Below, piece by piece: positions 8,446 to 15,378 of a stretch of 64,000 bases of DNA. The notes under the pieces were generated by a model. It had not been told where the DNA came from, did not search any database, and was given only the letters and a program-made list of their open reading frames with translations. Position 1 is the first letter of the stretch; every line of letters begins with the position of its first letter. The position numbers and the translations under genes were made by a program. Source of the DNA: an uncultured Phycisphaerales bacterium (GTDB lineage: Bacteria; Planctomycetota; Phycisphaerae; Tepidisphaerales; Tepidisphaeraceae); contig CAIQIQ010000151.1 of assembly GCA_903871935.1 (NCBI GenBank), forward strand, positions 1 through 64,000, read 5' to 3'.

Positions 8446-9278
8446 GCCTTGTGTTTGCGGCCATTCTGCCACACGGACCGGATATTGTTCCGGAGATCAC
8501 TTCGGATTTCGCAATGATGGCCGAGACACGCGGGGCGATGGAGCATGCGGCGGGGCGGTTTGCGGCGGCGCGGGTGGATACGCTTATTCTTTTGGATCCC
8601 GACCTTGTGCATCGGCAGAATAAGTCTGCCACGCGTACGCTCTACACCGGTGAGCCGATCATCACCGTCGCGACGGCACCGCGTGCGGGGGGAACGCTTG
8701 GGAAAACTCGCGATAGCTTCGAGTGTGATCTGCGGTGGGCTCGGGAGATTTTTACAGCCGGCAGAGAGCAGTCATTTCCCGTCGTGGCCGCGGAGGGTGA
8801 GGGCGGTGAGTTTCCGCTGGTTGGCGGGGGCCTGATTCCGCTGTGGTACACCATTCACCCGCTTCCCTCGCCCCGGCCGAAACTGGTCGTGATCACGCCC
8901 AGCCCGGGCGTTGCCCGCGGAGAACTTCGGCGGTTTGGGGCGTTTCTTGCGACGCTGGCACAGAAGTCTGAGAAGAGGATCGCCCTGGTTGCGTCGGCCG
9001 ACCATGGCCACACCCATGATGCGAAGCATCCGAAGTTTGGGTTCTCCCCGGGTGCGGCAGAGTACGACGCGATGTACTGCGATGCGGTGCGGCATGGCCG
9101 GCTCGATCGTCTGATGGGTGTTGATGATCAGTTGCTCAGGGACTCGTGGAGTGATTCGCTGTGGGTGACGCTTATCCTCGCGGGGCTGCTCGATACGGTG
9201 CCGCTGCCGCTGCGGTTCTTCCACTATGCGGTGCCAACCTACTTCGGGATGGCGGTGGCGCTGTATGAGCCGTCTTGA
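8442..9278 (+). CDS. LigB-family (class III extradiol dioxygenase-like) protein
   Basis: 278 residues resembling subunit B of class III extradiol ring-cleavage dioxygenases and the related Memo family. The early PHGPDIVPEI segment places a His at residue 11, and SADHGHTHD near 187 supplies further His residues of the sort that bind the non-haem iron. SFPVV and GGGLIPLWY fit the fold. Family members cleave catechol-type rings or serve in the AmmeMemoRadiSam set; no aromatic pathway genes or radical SAM partner lie beside it, so the substrate is unknown. It overlaps the preceding membrane protein by 4 bp. Confidence 0.7.
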   Translation: MSLVFAAILPHGPDIVPEITSDFAMMAETRGAMEHAAGRFAAARVDTLILLDPDLVHRQNKSATRTLYTGEPIITVATAPRAGGTLGKTRDSFECDLRWAREIFTAGREQSFPVVAAEGEGGEFPLVGGGLIPLWYTIHPLPSPRPKLVVITPSPGVARGELRRFGAFLATLAQKSEKRIALVASADHGHTHDAKHPKFGFSPGAAEYDAMYCDAVRHGRLDRLMGVDDQLLRDSWSDSLWVTLILAGLLDTVPLPLRFFHYAVPTYFGMAVALYEPS

Positions 9279-9304
9279 ACTCCTGTCCTGCAAACTCCTG
9301 TCCC

Positions 9305-9399
9305 GCCCTTTCAGGGCTATTGGTTGTTTATGATGACGGTACCCAGGGCGGCGGCGGGTACGCCTTGCCCTGGGCTATGCAATGACGCCCCGTTGGGGC
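9305..9399. repeat. Cluster of three hairpins
   Basis: Three short inverted repeats follow the LigB-like stop: GCCCT/AGGGC (9305-9309, 9313-9317), CCCAGGGC/GCCCTGGG (9342-9349, 9367-9374) and GCCCC/GGGGC (9387-9391, 9395-9399). Repeated stem-loops built on 'GGGC/GCCC' look like a REP-type interspersed element or a compound terminator for the upstream pair. No T-run follows. Confidence 0.5.
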
Positions 9400-9485
9400 T
9401 TAGGATCGGAAGGATCGAAATGGAGCCGAGGCGGAAGTGAATTGGGGGTAAGGTCCGAAAATGGCGAGTATCTGGCGATGTAGGG

Positions 9486-9491
9486 TACTAT
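9486..9491 (+). promoter_or_regulatory. -10-like hexamer before the Ada-AlkA gene
   Basis: TACTAT ends 9 nt before the ATG at 9501. No Shine-Dalgarno is seen in the short gap. This would place the transcription start within a few bases of the ATG. Confidence 0.3.
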
Positions 9492-9500
9492 GCTCTGTGC

Positions 9501-10949
9501 ATGAGCGATGATGATGTGCTCTATCAGGCGATGCTTGCCCGGGACTATCGGTTCGACGGGAAGTTCTTCGTTGGGGTGAAGACGACCGGGGTCTACTGCC
9601 GGCCGATCTGCCCGGCCAGGCCCAAGCGGGAGAATTGCGAGTTCTTCACGCAGGCCCTGGCGGCCGAGCGGGCGGGGTATCGGCCGTGCCTGCGGTGCCG
9701 GCCGGAGTGTGCGCCGATGTCGCCGGCGTGGTTTGGGAAGTCGGCGGTGGTGCAGCGGGCGCTGCGGGTCATCGCGGCCAATGGGTTGCGGGATGCGGAT
9801 GAAGATGAGTTCGCCAGGCAGTTCGGGGTGACGGCCCGGCATCTGCGGAGGCTGTTTGAACAGGAGGTGGGGCAGACGCCCAAGCAGATCTCCGATTCGA
9901 ACCGGCTCAACTTCGCTCGCAAGCTGATCGTGGAGACACGGATGCCCGTGACCACGGTGGCGATGGTATCGGGGTTCGCATCGCTGCGGCGATTCAACGA
10001 TGCGTTCAAGATACGGTTCCGGCGGGCGCCATCGCAGTTGCGCAAGGGTGATGGCGAGCGGGGGGAAGATGGGGGAGTGGAACTGAAGTTGTCGTACCGG
10101 CCGCCCTTTGATTGGGAGACGATTCACCGGTTCAACGTCAGGCATATTGTGCCGGGAATTGAGAGCGTGGGCGAGAACTGGTACGAGCGGGTGTTCAAGT
10201 TGGACGGTGCGGTGAGCGTGCTGCGAGTTCGGCCGGAGGAGACGCAGGCGGCGATCAGGTTGCAGGTGCTGACCGATAACCCGGCGATTCTGTTCGAGGT
10301 GGCGACCCGGGTCAGGCGGATGTTTGACCTGGATTCCGATCCCATTCTCATCGCCAACAGCTTTGCCGAGGTGCCGGTGCTGGCGAAGCTGATCGAGAAA
10401 TATCCGGGGCTGCGCCTGCCGCGGGGATGGGATCCTTTTGAGACGGCGGTGCGGGCGATCCTGGGGCAACTGGTTTCGGTCGAGCGGGCATCGCAACTGG
10501 TGGGGCAACTGGTGCGGGCGTATGGGGAAAAGGTGATCCATCCGGTTACGAAGCAGGAGGTGCAGCTATTTCCTTCGCCGGCGACGCTGGCGAGGGCCGA
10601 TCTGGCGGAGGTGGGAACCACATCGGCGAGGAAAGAGACGATCCGCGAGTTTGCCCGGCGGGTGCTAAGCGGGAAGATCAGTTTGTCGGAGGCGCAGGAT
10701 ATGCAGAGGTTTCGGGAGTCGCTGCTGGAGGTGAGGGGGATCGGGCCGTGGTCCGCCCACTACATCAGCCTGCGCGCGATCGGCGATACCGATGCGTTTC
10801 CGGGGACGGACCTGATCCTCAAGCGGGCGATGGAGCAGCATCCGGACCTCGATTGCGAATGTGTCCGGCCATGGCGCTCGTATGTGGCGATGTATTTGTG
10901 GAAGGAATATGCGCATGTGCTTTCACAGCGCAAGGAGAAGAGAAGATGA
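9501..10949 (+). CDS. Ada-AlkA fusion: methyl-phosphotriester sensor/regulator with 3-methyladenine DNA glycosylase II
   Basis: A 482-residue DNA-alkylation-response protein with three parts. Residues 1-75 are the Ada zinc domain with Cys33, Cys37, Cys63 and Cys66, the first of which takes methyl groups from DNA phosphotriesters. Residues about 85-175 are an AraC-type helix-turn-helix (FARQFGVTARHLRRLF). Residues about 195-475 are AlkA, with hairpin VRGIGPWSAHYISLRA and the catalytic Asp in AFPGTD. The protein would sense methylation, activate its own operon and excise alkylated purines. It lacks the Ogt domain of E. coli Ada, which is supplied by the next gene through a 4-bp overlap. Confidence 0.92.
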   Translation: MSDDDVLYQAMLARDYRFDGKFFVGVKTTGVYCRPICPARPKRENCEFFTQALAAERAGYRPCLRCRPECAPMSPAWFGKSAVVQRALRVIAANGLRDADEDEFARQFGVTARHLRRLFEQEVGQTPKQISDSNRLNFARKLIVETRMPVTTVAMVSGFASLRRFNDAFKIRFRRAPSQLRKGDGERGEDGGVELKLSYRPPFDWETIHRFNVRHIVPGIESVGENWYERVFKLDGAVSVLRVRPEETQAAIRLQVLTDNPAILFEVATRVRRMFDLDSDPILIANSFAEVPVLAKLIEKYPGLRLPRGWDPFETAVRAILGQLVSVERASQLVGQLVRAYGEKVIHPVTKQEVQLFPSPATLARADLAEVGTTSARKETIREFARRVLSGKISLSEAQDMQRFRESLLEVRGIGPWSAHYISLRAIGDTDAFPGTDLILKRAMEQHPDLDCECVRPWRSYVAMYLWKEYAHVLSQRKEKRR

Positions 10950-11503
10950 CGCGGTGGTATAGGGATATCGAGTCTCCGGTAGGAGAACTGCGGCTGGTGG
11001 CGGATGAGTCGGCACTGGTGGCGATCCTGTGGGAGTGTGATACGGCCGGCAGGGCCAGGCATGCCGCAGCGCTGCCGGGGAAAGACCATCGGGTGCTGGA
11101 TGCGGCGCAGCGGCAACTGGCGGAGTACTTTGCGGGCGAGCGGAGGAGTTTCGAGGTGCCGTTGCGGGCGGAGGGAACCGAGTTTCAGCGGCGGGTATGG
11201 CGGGAACTGCAGCGGATCCCGTACGGCAGTTCGTGCAGCTACGGTGAGGTGGCGCGGGCGATCGGGCGGCCGAGCGCCTGTCGCGCGGTAGGGGCGGCCA
11301 ATGGGCGAAATCCGCTTTCCATCGTGGTGCCATGCCATCGTGTGATCGGACAGAACGGCAAGCTCACCGGTTTTGGCGGAGGGCGGAAGGCCAAAGCGCA
11401 CCTACTGGAGTTGGAGAAGCGTGTGATGATGGCCGGGCGTTCTACTTCTGGCCCAGCACGACCGGTTGGCCGGTCTTCTGGCTCTTGTAGATGCCGAGGA
11501 TGA
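10946..11503 (+). CDS. ogt: Methylated-DNA-[protein]-cysteine S-methyltransferase
   Basis: Suicide repair protein that removes O6-methylguanine by transfer to its own cysteine. The 185-residue product has PCHR (Cys130), the preceding GAANGRNPLSIVVP, and the wing helix RVWRELQRIPYG. The ATG overlaps the Ada-AlkA stop (ATGA), with AGGAGAAGAGAAG upstream, so the two are one operon. The frame runs about 25 residues past the usual family end (after LLELEKR) and overlaps the convergent dehydrogenase gene by 62 bp; that tail (Arg/Ser/Gly-rich) is probably functionless. Confidence 0.93.
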   Translation: MTRWYRDIESPVGELRLVADESALVAILWECDTAGRARHAAALPGKDHRVLDAAQRQLAEYFAGERRSFEVPLRAEGTEFQRRVWRELQRIPYGSSCSYGEVARAIGRPSACRAVGAANGRNPLSIVVPCHRVIGQNGKLTGFGGGRKAKAHLLELEKRVMMAGRSTSGPARPVGRSSGSCRCRG

Positions 11504-12548
11504 TCTCGACGGGTTTGCGGGCGGCCCGGCCGTCGATCAGGGGCTTGCCGCCGGTGCGGACGGCCTTGAGGAAATCCTGGATCTGGGCGCGATGGGAATC
11601 GCCCCAGGTTGAGCCTTGCTTGGCGGAGGCCTGACGGCCGGCGGCCTGGTCCTTTACCGAGGCGGTGCCGCCCTGGGCGACGGAGACGGCGTGCGCGGCC
11701 GCCTCTTCGGTGGTATACGTCTGGCCGTTCTTGAGCATCATGCTTTTAAGGCGATCACCCTCAATGACCGCGCTGCCTTCGGTGCCGTAGATGTCGATGC
11801 GAACCGGGAAGCCTTTGTATGCGGCGGTGGTGGCGGTAATCGAACCGACAGCGCCGCAGGCAAAGTCGCAGGCGGCAACGGCGATGTCCTCGACCTCGAT
11901 GTCGGTGTGTGCGCCGGTTCGGGTCTGGCCCCAGAGTTTATTGACCCCGCCGACGAGGTATTGCAGCACATCGACGGTGTGAACGCCCTGGTTCATTAGC
12001 GAGCCGCCGCCATCAAGGCTCCAGGTGCCGCGCCAGTCGCCGGAGTCGTAGTACTCCTGGGTACGCCACCACTTCACATAGGCATCGGCGATAATGATCT
12101 TGCCGAGGTTGCCGGAATCAATCGCTTCTTTCACGAGCTGGGTGGCGGCATCGAAGCGATGCTGGCTGATGACGGTGAGCTTCCGGCCGGTCTTCGCCTC
12201 GGCGGCGATCATGCGGTCGCAGGCTTCGAGGGTGATTTCCATCGGTTTCTCAACCACGACATGCTTGCCGGCTTCCATGGCGCGAATGGCCATATCGGCG
12301 TGCATGCCGGAGGGTGTGCAGATGCACACGACGTCGATGTCTTTGTCGGCGAGCAATTCGGCAAACTCGCCGTGGATCTTCTTCACGCCGAACTTCTGGG
12401 CCATGTTGCGGGCACGTTCAGAGTTGACGTCAGCAACGGCAACCAGTTCCGCTTCCTGCGGAATCTGCGCAATGGCGGCGCCATGGGTTGGGCCGATGGA
12501 ACCGCATCCAACGACGCCGAATCTGTACAGTTTCTTTTCTGCGTTCAC
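11442..12548 (-). CDS. Gfo/Idh/MocA-family NAD(P)-dependent sugar dehydrogenase
   Basis: 368 residues. The N-terminal Rossmann fold has GCGSIG at about residue 15, an acidic strand end (VADVNSER) and the family's EKP loop (VVEKPMEI). The C-terminal half is the mixed sheet domain with SLDGGGSLMNQGVH, which carries the catalytic Lys/His region. Members oxidise or reduce ring carbons of sugars and inositols; the substrate is not predictable. The start chosen is GTG 12548, preceded by AGGAG at 5 nt; the frame extends to 12593 but without a ribosome site. No signal peptide is seen. Confidence 0.9.
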   Translation of the reverse strand: MNAEKKLYRFGVVGCGSIGPTHGAAIAQIPQEAELVAVADVNSERARNMAQKFGVKKIHGEFAELLADKDIDVVCICTPSGMHADMAIRAMEAGKHVVVEKPMEITLEACDRMIAAEAKTGRKLTVISQHRFDAATQLVKEAIDSGNLGKIIIADAYVKWWRTQEYYDSGDWRGTWSLDGGGSLMNQGVHTVDVLQYLVGGVNKLWGQTRTGAHTDIEVEDIAVAACDFACGAVGSITATTAAYKGFPVRIDIYGTEGSAVIEGDRLKSMMLKNGQTYTTEEAAAHAVSVAQGGTASVKDQAAGRQASAKQGSTWGDSHRAQIQDFLKAVRTGGKPLIDGRAARKPVEIILGIYKSQKTGQPVVLGQK

Positions 12549-12604
12549 ATCTGCTCCTGATTGGGCCGGGGGGCCTTGCCTTGGGCGCACCACTAACGAG
12601 TAAT

Positions 12605-12625
12605 GCCGGGCAATCCCTGCCCGGC
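12605..12625. other. Inverted repeat in a divergent intergenic region
   Basis: GCCGGGCA and TGCCCGGC form a perfect 8-bp stem around ATCCC. It lies between the divergent dehydrogenase and DUF1854 genes, so it is an operator-like or 5' leader hairpin and not a terminator for either. Confidence 0.4.
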
Positions 12626-12711
12626 GGCCGAGTACCCTATGTCAATGGGGGTGGGTTGGCAATAGTGGCTATTGGCTGGACACCGGGCGGGTTCGGGGTA
12701 GGGTAGAGGCA

Positions 12712-13182
12712 ATGAGCGAAGCGGCATTCACGTTATCGGTGGATGGTCAGGGGAAAGTGGTTCTCTTGCGGCCGGGTGAAGCGGATGTGAAGGAGGTGCG
12801 CATCCGCAGGGCATTTCCTTGGTCGGATCCGAGCCGCTACATCAGCATCCGCTCATCCGAGGGCAAGGAACTGGTGCTCATCGAGGACCTGGCGAGCATT
12901 GCCCAGGAGCAGCGCCGGTTGATTGAGCAGCAGTTGGAGAAATGGGCGTTTGTGCCAAAGATCCAGCAGATCATCAAGATTGATATGCGCTTCGGCTTCC
13001 AGCAGTGGCAGGTGGAGACCGACCGCGGGCCGGTCGAGTTCAGGGTGCAGGAACGCGAGGATGTGCGCTTCCTTGGCGATGGGCGGTTCAGCGTCAAAGA
13101 TGTGGATGGCTGCGTCTATGAACTGGCATCGTTCGAGCAGTTGGATGAGCGCAGCCGTCTGGCGATAGAGCAGGTGATCTAG
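12712..13182 (+). CDS. DUF1854 domain protein
   Basis: 156 residues with the whole DUF1854 pattern: RRAFPWSDPSRYISIRSSEGKE early, EQQLEKWAFVPKIQQI in the middle, QWQVETDRGPVEFRV and a DVDGCVYEL strand, ending LDERSRLAIEQVI. In other bacteria DUF1854 proteins are found with cyanophycin metabolism genes or fused or adjacent to an ABC transporter. Neither is here, and the gene stands alone between the dehydrogenase and rsmE. It is small, soluble and acidic. AGAGG precedes the ATG closely. Function unknown. Confidence 0.82.
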   Translation: MSEAAFTLSVDGQGKVVLLRPGEADVKEVRIRRAFPWSDPSRYISIRSSEGKELVLIEDLASIAQEQRRLIEQQLEKWAFVPKIQQIIKIDMRFGFQQWQVETDRGPVEFRVQEREDVRFLGDGRFSVKDVDGCVYELASFEQLDERSRLAIEQVI

Positions 13183-13211
13183 CGACGCGCGGAGCTAGGC
13201 AACGTGCCCTA

Positions 13212-13239
13212 TTGCCCTGCAGGTTTTGGGAAGCATAAT
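13212..13239 (+). promoter_or_regulatory. Candidate promoter for rsmE
   Basis: TTGCCC (13212-13217) and CATAAT (13234-13239) are separated by 16 nt. The GTG start at 13251 lies only 11 nt after the -10, so the message would be leaderless or nearly so; no Shine-Dalgarno is present. Confidence 0.35.
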
Positions 13240-13250
13240 CGCCTCGAACT

Positions 13251-13982
13251 GTGAACCGTCGCTTCTACATCATGCAACTTGCGATCGGCCAGGTGCAGCT
13301 CGATGCCCGGCAGTCGAGGCATTTGCGCGATGTACTGCGGATTGGCGTCGGCGAGGCGGTGGAGCTGTTTGACGATGCCGGGCGGAGGGCGCAGGCGCGA
13401 GTGCTTTCCACGGCAGATGTGGTGGTGCTCAAGGTCGAAGCCGTGCAAGAGGCGCGATCACCGGCAATCGAACTGGTCATGGCGGCGGCAGTGCCGAAGG
13501 GACCACGTGCCGACTGGATGGTGGAGAAACTTTCGGAATTGGGCGTGGCCTGTTACATCCCCCTGGAAACCGACCGGGGTATCGTGCATCCCGAGGCGGG
13601 CAAGCTGCAGCGCTGGGGACGGATTGCCGAAGAGTCGGCGAAGCAGTGCAAACGCAACGGTGTGATGCGAATCGAAGCACCGATGACGCTTCAGGCGGTG
13701 TGTGCAGCATCGCAGTGGGCAAAGTCAGCGCGGTGGTGCATGACGACGGGGGAGAGGTCGCTGCCGATTGCGGAACTGTTGCCGCAGCTTGGTGGGACTG
13801 GGACATTGCTGGCTCTTATCGGACCTGAGGGTGGATGGACGGAAGGGGAGTCAGAACTGATGCAGGATGCGCACTTCCAATTGGTCGGTCTGACTCGCAC
13901 AATACTGCGGATCGAGACTGCCGCCCTGGCGCTGGCCGCTGTGGTTATGACCAAGGGGAGAAGCGCGGGAGCGACCGATTAA
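13251..13982 (+). CDS. rsmE: 16S rRNA (uracil-1498-N3)-methyltransferase
   Basis: Methylates U1498 of 16S rRNA with S-adenosylmethionine. The 243-residue product begins with the PUA-like region (HLRDVLRIGVGE), then the SPOUT knot with KGPRADWMVEKLSELGV, EESAKQCKRN, LIGPEGGWTEGE and the C-terminal LRIETAALALA. These are the RsmE hallmarks. The start is GTG 13251. The next gene begins 9 nt after the stop, so the two probably share a message. The prmA and dnaJ neighbours seen in some bacteria are absent. Confidence 0.93.
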   Translation: MNRRFYIMQLAIGQVQLDARQSRHLRDVLRIGVGEAVELFDDAGRRAQARVLSTADVVVLKVEAVQEARSPAIELVMAAAVPKGPRADWMVEKLSELGVACYIPLETDRGIVHPEAGKLQRWGRIAEESAKQCKRNGVMRIEAPMTLQAVCAASQWAKSARWCMTTGERSLPIAELLPQLGGTGTLLALIGPEGGWTEGESELMQDAHFQLVGLTRTILRIETAALALAAVVMTKGRSAGATD

Positions 13983-13991
13983 GGAGTGTCT

Positions 13992-14744
13992 TTGACACAG
14001 TACAACCCAAGTCCGTATCCGGGAGCGAATCAGCCGCCGATGTCGGGATACGTGCAGGCTGATCCCTATGCAGCACAAGGCGCCGGTGGCAACCTGAAGA
14101 TGTGCAGAGCGGCCGCTGTCGCACAGATCGTAATCGCTTGCCTGATGCTTGGCTGCGGGTGCTGTGCCGGCTTCTATGGGTTCGCTTTGTCAACGGAGTT
14201 CCAGTCGCTGTCTTCGGAGCAGCAGCAGCAACTCGATCAAGCCAAGGCTCTACTAGGCGATGAAGGCGTCCACGTCCTCGTTCTCGATAGTTGCGCCATG
14301 GTCACAGGCAGCCTTCTGCAGATCGCTTTCGGGTGGTGGGTCTGGAGAGGGCGGCGCTGGGCAATCCGGGCCTCAATCGGGGCGGCCGTCCTGACCGCCC
14401 TCATGGCGATTTCCGTCATCGCTTACTGCTTGCTGAACGAACTGGCCATTGGGCTTTGCTTCAACGGCCTGCTTATTCTACTCCAAACCGGTTTGAGTGT
14501 GGCCCTGGCATTCGCGATGCGTGAATCGTCGGCTTCGCAAGCGGCCAAGGCCGCGTACGAGGCGCAGTGGCAGCAGTATTATCAGCAGCAGTACCAGTAT
14601 CAGTTGGCTCTGCAGCAGCAGGCGGCCAGTGCACAACAACCTTCACCGCCGCCCCCAGCAGCGCCGTCTGCACCACCCCAGACAGCGCCTCTTGATCAGC
14701 CGGGCGGGAACGAACCACCTCTGCCCCCGCCTGCAGGTGCGTAG
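13992..14744 (+). CDS. Small multi-pass membrane protein with Gln/Pro-rich tail
   Basis: Not recognised. About 250 residues: a polar Pro/Gly/Tyr-rich N-terminus (SPYPGANQPPMSGYV), four hydrophobic segments between about 38 and 175, and a tail that is Gln/Tyr-rich (QWQQYYQQQYQYQ) and then Pro/Ala-rich. Such proline-rich ends are common in membrane proteins that bind others loosely. The start chosen is TTG 13992, with AAGGAG (13981-13986) at 5 nt; GTG 13986 overlaps that site and is less likely. It follows rsmE by 9 nt. Confidence 0.65.
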   Translation: MTQYNPSPYPGANQPPMSGYVQADPYAAQGAGGNLKMCRAAAVAQIVIACLMLGCGCCAGFYGFALSTEFQSLSSEQQQQLDQAKALLGDEGVHVLVLDSCAMVTGSLLQIAFGWWVWRGRRWAIRASIGAAVLTALMAISVIAYCLLNELAIGLCFNGLLILLQTGLSVALAFAMRESSASQAAKAAYEAQWQQYYQQQYQYQLALQQQAASAQQPSPPPPAAPSAPPQTAPLDQPGGNEPPLPPPAGA

Positions 14745-14769
14745 AAACGCTGTGTCACCGAAGGTCGTG

Positions 14770-15366
14770 TCACTTGGAATTGCCACTCAGCCAGGCGAGC
14801 ACTTCCTTGTCGTGGCCGTCGGGCTTTACGCTCTCGAAGACGTGAGCGATCTTCCCATCTCTGATGATGAAAGTCGTTCGCGCGACGCCCCAGTACTTTT
14901 TGCCGTAGTTGTTCTTCTCCTGCCAGACGCCGTATTGCTCGCACACTTTGTGATCGGCATCGGCCAGCAGCGGGAAGTTGAGCTGGAACTTGTCGGCGAA
15001 CTTCTTTACATCCTCCACGGGATCGGGGCTGATCCCCAGTACGGGCACCCCCTGTTTCTTATATGTGGCGATGGCATCACGGAAGCCGCAGGCTTCCTTG
15101 GTACAGCCGGGCGTATCCGCCTTGGGATAGAAGTAGAGCACAATAGTCTGGCCTTTGAGGCTTGCAAGACTCACCGGGCTTCCGTTGCTGTCCGGCAGTG
15201 TGAAGTCAGGGGCCTGGGTTCCCACCGACGGTATCGCTTTGGATGTTTCCTGTGTTGCGGGCATTATTGCAGTTCCTTCCTTTAGTGGCTCTTGGGCGCA
15301 CACGGCGTATGCGGCCAGTGTTGCCGTTACGAATACTCCGACGACCATTCTGGGCATCATGTCCAA
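14770..15366 (-). CDS. Exported peroxiredoxin, BCP/AhpC-TSA type
   Basis: Thiol peroxidase of 198 residues. An N-terminal hydrophobic stretch (VVGVFVTATLAAYAV, ending AQE) looks like a signal peptide, so it acts outside the cytoplasm, unlike most Bcp proteins. The peroxidatic Cys88 is in PKADTPGCTKEACGF, with Cys93 placed as the resolving cysteine of atypical two-Cys Bcp. The domain starts at IPSVGTQAPDFTLPD. TTG 15366 has AGGA at 6 nt; ATG 15360 and 15357 are alternatives. It ends convergent with the preceding membrane protein gene. Confidence 0.88.
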   Translation of the reverse strand: MDMMPRMVVGVFVTATLAAYAVCAQEPLKEGTAIMPATQETSKAIPSVGTQAPDFTLPDSNGSPVSLASLKGQTIVLYFYPKADTPGCTKEACGFRDAIATYKKQGVPVLGISPDPVEDVKKFADKFQLNFPLLADADHKVCEQYGVWQEKNNYGKKYWGVARTTFIIRDGKIAHVFESVKPDGHDKEVLAWLSGNSK

Positions 15367-15378
15367 TGGTAGTCCTGT

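Noticed and set aside
9375-10541. 388-codon minus-strand frame opposite the Ada-AlkA gene
   Set aside because: Arg/Pro/His-rich composition with no family likeness; opposite a complete, motif-bearing gene.
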